Position numbers and translations under genes: made by a program. A stretch of DNA of 64,000 bases from assembly GCF_003589595.1 (NCBI RefSeq), contig NW_020653711.1, positions 3,468,506 to 3,532,505 on the forward strand. Direction: 5' to 3'. Every line of letters begins with the position of its first letter. Position 1 is the first letter of the stretch. The notes under the pieces are model-generated. The model ran no database searches. It saw nothing but the letters and a program-made list of their open reading frames with translations, and was not told the DNA's origin. This DNA is from Hyposmocoma kahamanoa. Lineage: Eukaryota; Arthropoda; Insecta; Lepidoptera; Cosmopterigidae. Below are positions 1 through 60,835 of the stretch, in pieces.

Positions 1-827
1 ATGGTAGTGAAAATATTGTTTAAAAATTGCCAAATTCTTATTTATGGGTTTTCGTAGGCCACACGCCGCCACACGTGCTGTCCCGAACCCTATTTGTAGA
101 GCATATGAATTTTTTACATTTCCCAAATTTTTGTTTTGTCTTTATAGAGAACCTATAATACACGTATAACCACAGAATAGATATAGTAAAAGTGGTTAGT
201 TACCGTCACACGTGTTACCAACTATTTACAACGTCTCGAAAGGTCTCGAAAGACCTAGTTGGGCCTAGTCCGCCATTTTCGCTTTGTACGGTAATTCTTT
301 CGCGCAAATTCTCTAAAATAAAAAAATGCCTTATTGTGCTGTTTTGGAGTACAAAAATGATAGCCGCACCAAAAATATTACCCGTAGTAGTATTTCATAT
401 CATCGATAAGTCTTATTTTAATAAATTTTCAATTTTCTGTTTATCGAATTGATACAGATGTTAATCCTTCGTCGTAGTCCAGCTACTGGCCGCAAGATAT
501 CAGCATATTAAATAAAATTTCAATATAAAATCAAAACAATAAACTTTCAACCATATAGCGACTGCTTAAGGTTTAAATTATATTAACAATCCAGAATTTG
601 TTACATCTTTTTAAATTAGAAATCTGACCAATCAAGATTTCGTAGTGTTTATAATTTGTTTGGGTGCGTTTGGCGACAGCGGTTCGAATAAAAATCGAGG
701 CATAGGGTACTTCCACTGGTTTTTTTTTCCGTGGCCATACCAGTGAAAGGGTGTTGACTCAACATATTATGCCAAAGTTTCTTAATGCGCTGGTTTTCAG
801 TCAGGCAGGACCATCGAAAGGGACTGA
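1..827. other. No gene seen; AT-rich flank
   Basis: No coding exon, RNA gene or recognised repeat was found. The open frame at 192-452 has no domain and no exon-like composition. Confidence 0.5.
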
Positions 828-990
828 GGGTCGTATTCTAGAACTCTACTCAATGCTCAAGTCAGGATTTGAGTATGGTTTAAAGCACTCAAAACCATAC
901 TCAAGTCCCTGCCACTAGAGTCGTATTTCCAGTGCTCGTGTTTCAATTGCAATCCTGACTTGAGCATTGAGTAGTTCTTGAATACGACTC
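828..990. repeat. Family B foldback MITE, copy 1
   Basis: Inverted ends GGGTCGTATTCTAGAACTC and its complement enclose a palindromic body rich in ACTCAAGTC/GACTTGAG motifs. Length is 163 bp and it is near-identical to 19346-19510 and 23570-23734. Flanks here are TGA/TCA rather than TAA, so the target site has decayed or the element was inserted differently. Confidence 0.85.
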
Positions 991-2000
991 TCAATGATTT
1001 GTAAGCAAAAATATGCGTAAAGCTAATCGAAATAATATACATAATAAAGTGTAAATAGTCCCGCTTAAATAACCTATTAGATATGAAAGTGTATGTGTAA
1101 ATTGTGATTTTAAACAGGTTGTAGTGTTGTATAATTTATTTAGTGATGTCTTGGGAACCAGTATAAATAAATAAGTATTGGACAACATTACATACATTGC
1201 TCTGATCCCAAAGTAACTAAAGCACTCGTGTCATGGAAATCGCAAATAACGATGGTACCACGGTGTTTTAATGCATATGTAGTTTACTAAGTAGTCTGTG
1301 GGTGTAACCTCGTTTTTATCCATAGATCTTCGATTAAAAAACACAATTGTTTACATACATAGTTATAACACACTGTATGTAAACTTAAAATTATTTGGTG
1401 GAACTGTAGTTAGAACACGCATATAGATCCCCAACAAACACAAAAATTACTTATTGCATACTAGCTACATGTTCAAATAATTAATTTACTGGAATAGTTT
1501 TCAAATTAGAGTGGTTGTAGTGACTAAAGTAGAAAATTTTCAAAAAGTACATAAAAATTCATAACTTCTAAACTATTGATTTTCGCGGCACTAATATCTA
1601 TTTTTAATGGGTCGTCACAATGTTTCCTACCTAAAAAAAAATTTTGGATCACTATTTTGGGCCACCCTCTTTATACGTATACTGGCAACACCCTCTAGGA
1701 ACCGTATTATTTAATAAATTAACAAGGTAGCACGTCATTGCCGCCATCGCCGAGCCTGCGTTCACAAAGAAATCCAGAGAGGGCACTTATTCCTTGTGAA
1801 ATCGACGACTCCATAGAATAAACGTATACTATCAATACATCAATTTTTCAGGAAAAATAAAGAGAAAACTTCAATAACTCTGCACCTGATGGTAAATCCA
1901 AATAAACAGTTTCTACAAAACGTGTGACGGAAATTATGAAAATAAATGTAACCTCTATTTTGAAATCTTATAAAATGTTTGTTTTAAATGCCCAGGGAAG

Positions 2001-2308
2001 AGTAGCAGTAGAGTTCTTTGTGAAGTTCGTCCAGGGAAGTACTGCCACCTTACCTATTTCTGTCCCCAAGCAGTAATGCGAGTATTACTGCGTTCCGGTT
2101 TTGAAGTGTAAGGATGCTGGTGAAATTACAGGCACATGGGCCTTGTCAACTTATGTCTCAGGGTGACGGGCGCTGGGCGCAATGGCAGTGCCCCTCAGAT
2201 TTTTGCGATTAAAGCTCGGAGTGGCATTGCAACTGTTAGGGACAGGCGTGTAGCTTACCATCAGGCGCAGGACTTGTTTGTCCCGTCACTTGATATTATA
2301 ATAAAAGG
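2001..2308 (+). repeat. Family A interspersed repeat, copy 1 (near full length)
   Basis: The element runs from AGTAGAGYTCYTTGTGAA to the CCCGTCACTTGATATTATAA end with an A-rich tail. At least 17 related copies or fragments occur in this window in both orientations. There is no coding capacity, but the same short spurious frame (MGLVNLCLRVTGA) recurs. The A-rich 3' end suggests a SINE or a LINE 3' tail; it is unclassified. Confidence 0.85.
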
Positions 2309-2832
2309 TATTACGTAATTTGTTTATATTTTAGGTACTTATCTTTCTCATTTCACGCAAAAAAAGCTTGTAAGGATAAATGTGTAATGAAAAATATTAT
2401 TGTTAAAAAAAAATGTAAAAATTTTAGCACGCTGCTAGAAACGGCGTCGTTATTGTCTTTTGTTTATCAATTCCGAAGAACTCTTGTCAAGTTCTTAGGT
2501 TTATTCGTTTTGTTTTAATTAAAATTTTTACAGGTCCCATGATCACCGCAGAGTCTCAGCCATTAGAAGAAAATGTTAAATAAGGTGACAAAATTAACAA
2601 ACACACGTTTCATTGTAAATATTTATTTCAAATACTATGAGTGCTTATGGTAACCAATGATGCAATGTCTCTTCGCAACGCGTCAGTGTTATTCTATAGA
2701 TATCGACCTCGGAATCAATCCGGCTAAATGCCTGCATGCGAGATCTCTATTATTTTAAATTGGTGATAATTTCAACAAACATATTTTACATTTAAAAAAT
2801 TTAAAAGTTTAATCATAATAATCATCAAAATA

Positions 2833-2962
2833 ACACCCTAGCACTGGGCAGAACACAGACCCGGACCAGTTTAGTATAGTTCATTTCTCAAACTGGTCCT
2901 ATCGGGAATCGAACCCGGGACCTCATCACCTCAGCGCCTAGCTAGCCGTTACGTCACTTCAA
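2833..2962 (-). repeat. Family D tRNA-related SINE, copy 1
   Basis: On the minus strand a tRNA-like head (CTAGCTAGGCGCTGAGG) is followed by a B-box-like GGTTCGATTCCCG and a body ending in GTCCGGGTCTGTGTTCTG. It is related to 13782-13995 and 35920-36037. Confidence 0.75.
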
Positions 2963-3623
2963 CAAACAAAAATTTGCGTAACTGAGTTACAATGCGCCAA
3001 CACGATATGTCAACCTGACAAAACATGAAAGACCTACAGACACCTAAGGATAACTCTATTGCAATTAATTGTTTTTGCTATTTAGATACATTGTATCAAA
3101 GATACTCTTTAGTATCGACGTTAAGCAATAAGAGCAGGCACCTGTACTACAAATTGGAAGATACACATATTGAAAATATCACCAAGATAAAAAAGAAGTG
3201 TGAAATTGTAAAAAAAATGTTTTCCATCCAAAATCGATTAAAATTCTCGCATAAAGGCAACTTAGAAAACTAGATAATATCTATGTATATTACAATACAA
3301 TTAGATAGGTATAATTAATTATCTTTCTTATTGATAAAAATCTACTCACATTTTGCTCTCTGATAAAGTTTAAAGACTGACAAGGTACTATCGGACGACC
3401 CTGTAATGGTAGAGCTAAAAGCGTCATCAACGTTCGTGTTATAAGATTTTTTCAATCCGTAACATGTTGAGCCACAGTTTACTTTGTCAGCCTTCAGTGA
3501 GTAGTTTTCCTACTCTTTACATTAAGTAATGAACGTATTATCATGGCGCGTATACGACAATATATAAACATGAATATTATCTGTGAAATTTGTATAAGAT
3601 ACCACGGAATACCAGTGTCAATA

Positions 3624-4186
3624 GGGTTTTCCGATTAGAACATCAATTTTGTACTTCAATAAAACACAATAAATGAGATATCTAGCTGAAATTTATTCCA
3701 GATGCAGCACAGATGTTACATTTAAGAATTTAATTCGATCTCGTTCATATGACCACCGCGTTTGCAAAGGTCACACAGCTGATCAAGCAATAGATTTATT
3801 GAGAGGAAGTTCGATAATCGTGTAATTTCGCGAAATGGTCCAGTCGAATGGAAACCTCGCTAAAGCGATCTAACGCTGTTGAATTACTTGTTATGGGGTT
3901 ACGTTAAGTCGTTGGTTTATCCCAACAAGCCAACAACGTTAAATGAGCTTAGGAACAATATCAAATGCGAAATTCCCAACGTTTCGGCCGATGTGTGGAA
4001 TAGTGGCGGAAAATTGGCTCCAAAGAATTGAACACTGCAAACGTGCTCGCGGTAGCCAAATGAACGAGATTGAATTCCATTCTTAAATGTAACATGTATA
4101 TTGCACATGGAATCAATTTCAGCTCGATATCCTAATTATTCTGTTTTATTAAAATACAAAATTGCTATGTTCCTATTGAAAAACCC
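3624..4186 (+). mobile_element. Mariner/Tc1-superfamily fossil with long inverted ends
   Basis: A 563-bp element. The left end (GGGTTTTCCGATTAGAACAT...) and the complement of the right end (GGGTTTTTCAATAGGAACAT...) match, with gaps, for about 80 bp. Between them is a broken transposase C-terminus. One frame reads LLWGYVKSLVYPNKPTTLNE, then shifts, and ends with an HCKRARGSQMNEIEFHS-like tail. Most of the N-terminal coding region is gone. Left flank TA; the right TA is mutated to GA. Confidence 0.82.
3756..4085 (+). pseudogene. Transposase C-terminal fragment (mariner-like), frameshifted
   Basis: This decayed open region reads, with shifts, GHTADQAIDLLRG, then ISRNGPVEW, then DLTLLNYLLWGYVKSLVY, as in DDE/D transposases with the 'SCDLTPLDYFLWGY' motif. 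The usual Asp of 'PLD' is Asn here. Stops and frame changes rule out activity. Confidence 0.78.
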
Positions 4187-5473
4187 GACACAAAGATTAG
4201 CCGGTTTAGTCGTTCATCAGTTTGTAATTTAGATTATAGATCATTTATTGTATTGCACGTGTACTTTTTAGTACATACCTCGCAAGTAATATAAAAAAAA
4301 TGCAGAATGTATCCTTTTAATTTCCATTTACTTTTTGGGCTCTATACGAACCATGTTAATAAGTTCCTTATAAAGATTTATTCAACGATACTAAATCTAT
4401 ACACAGAGGCACACAATGCTTAATTAGCTCAGATATTCAGAGCGTACAGTAGAAATGTTACCAACAACATACATTTAATTATTTACAGTCAGCGAGATTT
4501 GTGTACGCTCGACAAACTACACTGTTTTCATTTTGAATTTAATTTTAAATGATATCTCAAAGTTTATAAACTTATTTGTGTACAACTAGATGTATGTAAG
4601 TGCGATGACGTCGAAACACAAATCCCAATTTGTATCATTTTTTTTGGATTTATCACACAGGACAAACGTAATTTAATTAGTGTAACGTATTAAATTACGT
4701 ACGTTACTTTGTATGTCTGGGTACAATATACGCAAACATGCAAAGCAACAATTTGAGAAACATGCACAAAACGTTCAATCATTAGGTTCTTTATAATAAA
4801 TTCCCTTAAAACTAACTCTATAGGCGGCCCTCCGACCTCGCTTTCTGTGACCAGAGTCGGTTTTCTTACACTATAACGTTCCATTTGTCTCGCTCACACT
4901 TAAGAGTATCGCAAGTGCGAGTAAGATAGCGTATTGAGACTTAAGTAATTTTATAAGTACAGTAAGGGTGTTATTGACCCACAGCGATTGGCATTTTGCC
5001 TATACAAAGCTCGCGTTTTCTATGAATAATTTATATACTGCGGGGGCAATAATATGGTGTATATTCTCTATTGCACACACACAAAAATAGCTGAATTACA
5101 TAGAACGTAAAAAGGGGAGCTTATCCTTAAGTATTTTTTCAATCAATCCGAACGATTATTAGTACAATTATTTGTGGCTAAACTCTTATCATAGCTCTGT
5201 CCGTCATATAACTCCACGACAAATGCATTAAAAAAAATTATATAAACAAAATACCGATTGCTTGTGGTCATTATTACTTTTTTAACGTAAAACTGAAATC
5301 ACTCGGGTAACAATTTAAAAAGTATTATTCTGACAAAAGGCTATATTCGACGACAATTTTACAATAATTAATTTATATGGTCTACTAACAAAACTTAGTG
5401 CGCACAGACAGCGACAAGAGTACAGTCATATAACAACAAACATAATGTCAATATATTGTTGACGAGGTTCATT

Positions 5474-5523
5474 TAACACCCCACCATCAGACCAGCATCA
5501 ACACCCCACCATCAGACCAGCAC
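5474..5523. repeat. 25-bp perfect tandem duplication
   Basis: The unit containing CACCCCACCATCAGACCAGC occurs twice in direct succession. There are only two copies. Confidence 0.85.
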
Positions 5524-5934
5524 AGTCTTGCTTCAAAATAAAAGTACTGAAATCTTAAAGATTAAGTAAAAATAATCAACTCCATGACGTATTTTCCAGG
5601 TACACGATTAAAGCGGCGTGGTAAACACATAATGGGCATAAGACAAGAAGCTAGATTCAATGTATATGTATAATTCTATTGACGACGTCGTGGTGAATTT
5701 CCAGCTCACGATTGAAAACTGCTATAATAATAATGACACTGTGCGTTACAATGAAAATATTAATGGCAGAAACGTTTTGTACATATCATAATGAATATTA
5801 TGTTTATGCATGATGCGAAGGAAGCTTCATACTTCACATTGTCTTTTAATCTGGTCGAGACTTATTTGACAGTAATTGTTTCCGACGGAGAATGATAGAA
5901 GACCCCTAGGACGGAATTCCCGAAACTGCGTTAA

Positions 5935-6050
5935 TGGCTCGTATCTAATTTGTACGATACGCAATTGACATCGAAAGGTCATTCCCTATAGTTAGAAAAA
6001 TTCGCTTTCACTACTCTCCGGGGCAATGTAAATTGAGCCTTAATTACCTG
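5935..6050 (+). repeat. Family K unclassified repeat, copy 1
   Basis: GGCTCGTATCTAATTTGTAC and the GCAATGTAAATTGAGCCTTAA end are shared with 29938-30050; the end alone recurs at 23258-23312. Confidence 0.65.
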
Positions 6051-7492
6051 CGGTCTATAGACAAAGAAATGCTTTGTACTTGTACTGTGTGTTAGATCCG
6101 CTTTCAATAACTCATTTTGAAGCGTAGCTGTGCTAGTTTGATGCTGAGGCGAGAAAAGAAACTTTTATCCTTTAAACTTTTTTGTTACTGACTTTTGATA
6201 TCAATGATCATGAGAAGAAACACATTTTTTCCCCGTCCGCACCTTAAATTATGTAATCCACCCAAAAAGAAATCTATAATACCACACATGAGACGTGTCC
6301 CAAAGGAAAACTGTCGCTCAATTAAATAATATTTATAAAAAAACGAACGCTGTCACAGTGAAAGCTTACAACTAAAAAGCGACTAGAACTAAACGTTACA
6401 ACCTAATAAATTTACATTTGTTATTGAAACTAAAAACTTTCTAGAAGTGGAGATGTAATAAATACAATTTCAAGTTGTGAAAAATGTCTCGTAGTGTAAC
6501 AAATTTACAAAGTCGTTTCCGTTACTTGTTTTAACTATTTTAACGCATATTTCAGTACTAAGTCACGACCTCGCCTTATTCCAGGGCCAAGCCTTAATCT
6601 CAGTTTTTTTTTTTGGTATTTTTAGGTAATTTAAAAAATCGACTTATCCTCTCTATACCTTTATAGGCTACAGTATTTCTTCCTTTGGTATTCCTAGTCG
6701 CATAATACGACGAAAACAGTCCCTACAATTTTAAGGAGCTTTAAAACAGTTTCTTTAATACAATAAAAAAATCATCTTTTTTCATTGATAACCATCGACT
6801 TCCTAAACTTGTCACTACTACAAAAAAACAACGACATGCATAAAGTTCAAACACTTTTTTACTACCTAAAGTAGACATTTTGACATACATATTTATTGAT
6901 CAAAGTTAAGTCAACCAGTAATACAAGCCTCTATTTGAATTGCGACATTAAAAATAAAACAACAATAAAATATATAGTGATGCAACAGCATGCAATAAAA
7001 TTAATACATACAACTTTTTTAAATCTTTCATTGTGCAGTGGAAAGTGTGCTGTCAAAACCTATTGGCACTATTTATAATTCGACCCGAATAAAGCTCGAT
7101 CAATCATAGATCTAGAGGACTTTTTTATGTCTAGATAACGTTTGAACCAGTCTAAGTTGATCCGATGCCATAACAAGTGTATAAGAAACCTCCACACTAG
7201 CATCTTTCGAGCGTCAGTCTTGCCAGCGCACGCACAACGTCAACTCGACGCCAACGCTAAGCGATTGCCGAATAGAACCGAACGTCGGATAAACGCCGCG
7301 CTGGCGCCGCGTCAGTGCAACGTTTGTGGCGGAGAAGTATATACAAATGCACAACGCACTAGCGCTTCTCGCCAACTTCAGTTATATCATCTTTATAGTG
7401 TCACAACGGTAACTGAACGACACTCGAAAATCGCTAACGTGGGGGGGTCTTTAATAGCGTCAAGTTTTAAGTATTTAACTGGCAACCTATCA

Positions 7493-7626
7493 TGAGGTTA
7501 CAGTAACGTTTGTCCCCAAATACCACGTTAAAATTTGTGTAGAAAATATTACTCTTGCCACTACGAAGTGCGCATTACGGTTTAATATTTACGTGGTCGA
7601 CAGCGACAAATGTTACTGTAAACTCA
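7493..7626. repeat. Short foldback MITE
   Basis: The ends GAGGTTACAGTAACGTTTGTC and GACAAATGTTACTGTAAACTC are inverted copies; with diverged arms reaching TACCACGTT/ACGTGGTCG this makes a 134-bp hairpin-like element. No second copy was seen in the window. Confidence 0.7.
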
Positions 7627-7775
7627 TTATTACTGTTACATGGTAGAGACTGATCAAAATATGTCCTTCTGATTTCAGATCAACTACACTAAAACTTTTG
7701 TGTCAACACATCGGCTGTGGAAAACCTGCAAATCCGCTAAAAGTACCTGATAGAAATAATTTTGTCCAGGTAATT

Positions 7776-7800
7776 GGTTGTTTTTTTTTTTTTTTTTTTT
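7776..7800. repeat. Poly(T) tract
   Basis: An uninterrupted run of more than 20 T. It could be a retroposon poly(A) tail on the minus strand, but no attached element was identified. Confidence 0.6.
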
Positions 7801-8104
7801 CATTTGTATCCTAGTCTTTGAACACCAAAGATTGATGATCCAAATTCTTAGTACATAATTAACTAATTATTATAGAAATTAATAAAGTCATCTAGATCTA
7901 CGTAAAAGCTTATTTATGGCCGCCGGGTCCGAGTGACGATGACGAAAATATCATTGCCATAATGTTTACAGGCAACAATTGAAAAACGTTAAGTTGTTCA
8001 ATAATTTATATTTTATTTCAAATTAATTGTCATAGATTAAAAATTTTAAAACCGTATTGCTTAAATGGAAATTCGGCATCAGTCATTCTCCTAAATTTTC
8101 TAAT

Positions 8105-8110
8105 TTTATT
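8105..8110 (-). terminator. Kdm2: Candidate Kdm2 polyadenylation signal (AATAAA)
   Basis: TTTATT on the + strand reads AATAAA on the gene strand, about 800 bp past the stop; a second lies at 8012-8017. No canonical hexamer was seen nearer to the stop, only ATTAAA-like variants around 8570. AT-rich DNA produces such hexamers by chance, so this is weak. Confidence 0.25.
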
Positions 8111-8902
8111 TTAAACAACATTATACGCACTTTTCGCCGAACTTCTTCTGATTATACAGAGTCCCATATTAAAACTACAATTTAGAAATCGTATCACTTT
8201 GCCAAACCTACAAGAGAGGCTAGAGTAGGCTTTACAAGTCTTTGCATTAGTGTTGATAGCATAGAAACATTTTTTGATATGTAGCTTAAAGCAATCACAG
8301 AAATAAGGGAAAACAACATTTTTCTACAAAGAAGATTCATATTGATTCATGATGTCGGTACGATATGTTGTAGTCAACATTATCATATGATGCTGTGTCC
8401 ATATTATTTATGTGCATATCGAAATTTAATTAATTGCAAGTATAAACAAAAGGCTATTTAAAAAAATACTCAATCAAAATAGAGTTAATAACGCAGCTTT
8501 TAACTTCCGTGTCCTTATTATAAAAGAAATTAGTTATTTCAAATTCCGTCAAACCCCAATTAATTACCATCTTTTAATTTTAACAATACAGTTTAAAGAA
8601 TTAGAAAAACATTTCACTATCTAACATTTAGACTAGAGTCAGCTAAGCTAGCTTTTTTGGTGCTTCAGTTTTCAATACAAAAATAATTTCCCTATGCCAT
8701 CAACACTGTCACGCGTAATACTTAATTCAACCACCCTTCACGAAATATGAAACCTACAGGCGTCCTTTTCGCGCTTCATGAAAAATCATTCAAGCTAATC
8801 TTTCACACTGAAAGGGATACACTCACTATTAGTTAGGAATCACTGTAATATCACTCAAAGTTACTGTATAGCTTCGGGTTCCTTGCGCGGAGTTTCCTCG
8901 GA

Positions 8903-57075
<48,173 letters not shown>

Positions 57076-57260
57076 GTTTCTGTTAGTCAGAAACACTGCG
57101 CCACGAATTTAACACTATTTTACGTAAATATTTTACACGGAGCACGAGAAAAAGTAACGCAATCCACCATTTGCAACAGTTCACACTGCTGCCAACAACG
57201 CGGCGAGCAATCACTCCGGTAATTTACTTGAAGTTGGCAGCGCGGAAAACGTTCTATTGG
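57076..57260 (-). promoter_or_regulatory. Kdm2: Kdm2 5' leader and presumed core promoter
   Basis: This is the unique, mixed-composition stretch directly upstream of the ATG. It has an in-frame TAA at 57111-57109 and GC-rich patches near 57185-57245 (around GCCGCG and CCGCGCTG on the minus strand). No TATA box at a sensible distance is visible. A CAGTGTG-type initiator lies near 57190. The transcription start is inferred, not shown. Confidence 0.5.
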
Positions 57261-58817
57261 TTTATTTATGAAATGCGATGGTGGGAACTTTTAAAACATC
57301 GTCATTCTATCGTAAACATATCTTGCGGAACAAAATTATTGATATTATAAATCAAAATCAAATGTTGTAAATGTTGTAAACTAATAAAAGGTATTGAATA
57401 TAAACGGCTGTAACTTTAAGAAGAATGATTTGTGGTTGAATGGGAACTCATCATCAGAATTCGATTATTTATTTAATTTTCTAAGTGATTGTTTGTCTGT
57501 CAGTTCTCCGACAAGAAGTTAAATAAATAAATAAATAAATAAATAGTTACAGAAATATCGATTTACAAATACAGTTCTAAAGGCGCAAAATTGTATGAAA
57601 AAATTAAAAATTATTTTTTGACAGATTTACGTAAAGCCATTGGAGATTGGAAATAGCAGTATTAAAGAAAAATAATTGAATTATATTATGATTATATTAC
57701 AATAAAATTGACAATCGCCTTTCCATTTACTGTTAATAGAGCTTAAACAAATAAAATAAATAACACTATACAGAAAGGTTAAAATTAAGTAAATAAATTA
57801 AGTAAACAGTTCTAACACTAAATATTTTTTTATCAAATAAAAATAACAATAACCTAAGATAATCTTTGTGAATATTTAATGATGCAATATTAAATTAGAG
57901 CGTGACAGTGCATTTTGAAGATTTTTCTGCCCGGCCCGTATTGCATAGAGAGGGAGGTATCATGAAAGGGTGGACATCCCAGCTCCCTCACCCCCTCCCA
58001 AACACCTTTCCCTTACTTAAATAACTTCGATCAGAACTCTATCTGAATATAATATGTTCCGTACAGCATTTTGTTTGATGTTATTTCTTTTCAGAGCATG
58101 ATCACCATTGGATTAACTAGATATTTCTTTTCGTTGCCTAGTGTTTTTTTACAACAACTGAATTCTTTTCTTGTACAGTATTATGCCTAAGGCCTTGTGC
58201 CGTGATGTAGCACTGACAGCAAACACAAAATAAATAGCAAATAGAAGCTATCAAGTGGTGTTGCCAAGTTAGTGTTTTCGCCCCTAAATATGGGGAAATT
58301 GTTACTTGAGTAGTTTTTTAAATACTCGGATATTTTTTAACTTATTTACTTGGACAGTATGTTATTTTACATGTAGTAATGATTGATGTGGCAGGTAAAT
58401 AAAGAAATTGTTATTGATTGTTGTATTATGAGGTTTCGGGTATTTATAAGTTAGGCTGACTACTACTGAACCGTGGCAATGTTGACATACAGCTATATGT
58501 ATATGTAGCTCATAAGCTGTCCAAAGCGGAATGGACTCTACAATCGTAATTTTATTTGCCATTATATTTTAAGCGCCTTATTAAATGAAAAAGTGTGTCG
58601 AAGTGTCAATTACCAAACAAGAACTTTTTGCTCTAATATTTCTATAAGGTTATACTTACGTTCTAATTTACTATATTTTCCTGACCGGGACTTTATACGT
58701 ATTATTTAAGTTTATTTAGCCTTATTGCGATTGAGTTTTACAATCCTTCGCTTCTTAGAAAATTATTTTTTCAAGACGTCTTGTCACGTGGTTAAAATTG
58801 TTGAATTGCCTGTCTAA
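57261..58817. other. Upstream flank of Kdm2; no gene seen
   Basis: AT-rich, with an AAATAAAT microsatellite at 57520-57545. A locally GC-rich patch at 57925-58010 (GGTGGACATCCCAGCTCCCT) has no coding signal. Confidence 0.5.
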
Positions 58818-59648
58818 TGGTCGTATTCCAGAACTCTACTCAGTGCTCAAGTCATGACTTGAGTATTATTTGAAGCACTGGAAATCATACTCAAGTCCTT
58901 GCCATTAGAGTCGTATTTCCAGTGTGTGACAGCATACTCAAGTCCTGACTTGCGAATTGAGTAGAGTTCTGTCTATGCTCAAGTCAGGATTTGAGCAGAC
59001 TTGAGTATGATTTCAAGCACTGGAAATACGACCCTAATGGCGAGGACTTGAGTATGATTTTCAGTGCTCACTGCAATACTCAAGTCCTGACTTGAGTATT
59101 GAGTAGAGTTCCGGAATACGACCCTTAGGGTCGTATTCTAGAACACTATTAAATGCTCAAGTCAGGATTGCACTGGCAACACAAGCACTGGAAATACGAC
59201 CCTAATGGCAGGGACTTGAGTATGATTTCGAGTGCTTTAAACCATACTCAAACCCTGACTTGAGCATTGAGTAGAGTTCTAGAATACGATCCTAAGGGTC
59301 GTATTCTAGAACTGTACTCAATGCTCAAGTCAGGATTTGAGCAGACTTGAGTATGATTTCAAACACTGGAAATACGACCCTAAAGGCAAGGACTTGAGTA
59401 TGATTTCTAGTGCTATAAATCATACTCAAGTCCTGACTTGAGCATTGAGTAGAGTTCTGGAATACGACTCTTAGAGTCGTATTCTAGAACTCTACTTAAT
59501 GCTCAAGTCAGGATTTGAGTATGGTTTAAACCACTCGAAATCATACTCAAGTCCTTGCCATTAGGGTCCTATTTCCAGAGCTTGAAATCATACTCAAGTC
59601 TGCTAAAGTCCTGACTTGAGCATTGAGTAGAGTTCTGGAATACGACCC
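58818..59648. repeat. Tandem array of family B foldback MITEs (five copies)
   Basis: Units are 58818-59124 (two copies fused with the inner junction lost near 58970), 59128-59292, 59296-59470 and 59474-59648. TTA or TAA trinucleotides separate them at 59125-59127, 59293-59295 and 59471-59473, with TAA before the first and TTA after the last. Each unit is itself palindromic. Confidence 0.9.
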
Positions 59649-60551
59649 TTAGTTTTACATACAAACGATGTTGTCAGTAATGTAAAATAATTTAAGACCC
59701 ACTTTAAAAATTAAGTTTTGAGTAAATAGTAGTTTTGTCCCCAATAGCCCCGATTACGTACATCATGAACATAGGTACCTATAGAACGCTCTGGATTTGA
59801 TTGTCGCCAGTGAGCTGGCGGTGATTTTTTTTTTAATATGCCCAGTAGGTATAGTTTTTCTATTATCATTAGTTTGTTACCGTAAAATCTGCATGTCGGA
59901 GAAAACAGTTAAATTCTCAAGACATTACGCCTGGTGCAGGACAATACCTTTAATCTTCTCCCAAGAAGAAAGCAGTGTTTAGCAGTATAATGAAAAAAAA
60001 TCAATACAAGTGCAGCTATTTTCAATGATTTAACATTCACTGGGTTCGCGGAGTAACAAAATAATTTCCTTCCATTTTTATTAGCATGGATTTCCGCAAA
60101 GTAACGCCTGAATATATTAATAACTACAGGCCTTAATAAACGCAGAGCAACGCGTAATGGCTGTCTGATTTCGGGAGTGGACGCCATTAGCAACTCATTA
60201 ACTTTACTGCAATCGCCACTTCACCTGACAAGCATGGCGATTATGGCAAATCACCTTGGTTTTTCATAAAGATATAGAGGCAACAGTAGACTATTACAAA
60301 CTCAAAATAAATAGGTTCTTCGTATCGTATCGGTGGCAAATACTGTGTGCTTATCATCGTGGTGAAATGGTTTGCCAATCGCAAGTTGTTGCCCCGGGTG
60401 CGTCAGGCATACAGAAAAGGAATGATATGTCATATATATAATATATATTTCATAGGTAAACAAATTAGATTTGAAATCGTCACATTGATTAAACTCTACT
60501 ACTTCTTCGTAAGGCTGATTCCCTTGAGAAGAATGAGTAATTCTTAATAAC

Positions 60552-60834
60552 AGCAGAGTGAAAGAGTACGTCCAGGAAATTACTGCCACCTTACCCATTT
60601 CTGCCGCCAAGCAGTAATGTCAGCATTACTGTGTTCCGTTTTGAAGGGTTGGGGTGCTGGTGAAATTACAGGCACACGGGACTTGTCAGCTTATGTCTCA
60701 GGGTGACGGGTGGCAGTACCCTTCAGATTTTTGCGATTTAAAGCTCGGTGTGACACTGCAACTGTTACGGATAGGCGTGTGGCTTACCATCAGGCGCACG
60801 ACTCATTCATCTCGTCGCTTGATACTTAAAAAAA
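60552..60834 (+). repeat. Family A interspersed repeat
   Basis: CAGCAGAGTGAAAGAGTACG to TCGTCGCTTGATACTTAAAA; near full length with a small internal deletion. Confidence 0.85.
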
Positions 60835-60835
60835 C

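Larger units (their letters stand above)
4187..7492. other. No gene seen; AT-rich flank with small repeats
   Basis: No exon or RNA gene was found. It holds a 25-bp direct duplication (5474-5523), a family K fragment (5935-6050), and an open frame at 7142-7495 with no recognisable domain that overlaps a locally GC-rich patch (7225-7340). Confidence 0.5.

Noticed and set aside
192..452. 86-codon open frame at the window's left edge
   Set aside because: No domain, AT-driven hydrophobic composition, no supporting splice or promoter signal.
7142..7495. 117-codon open frame with a CNVCGGE motif in a GC-rich patch
   Set aside because: No recognisable domain, a single CxxC pair only, no splice context, and a composition that is GC-rich only locally. 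Not enough to call a gene.
59909..60193. 94-codon minus-strand frame, and overlapping frames at 60256-60610
   Set aside because: No family signature on either strand; AT-rich noise between repeats.
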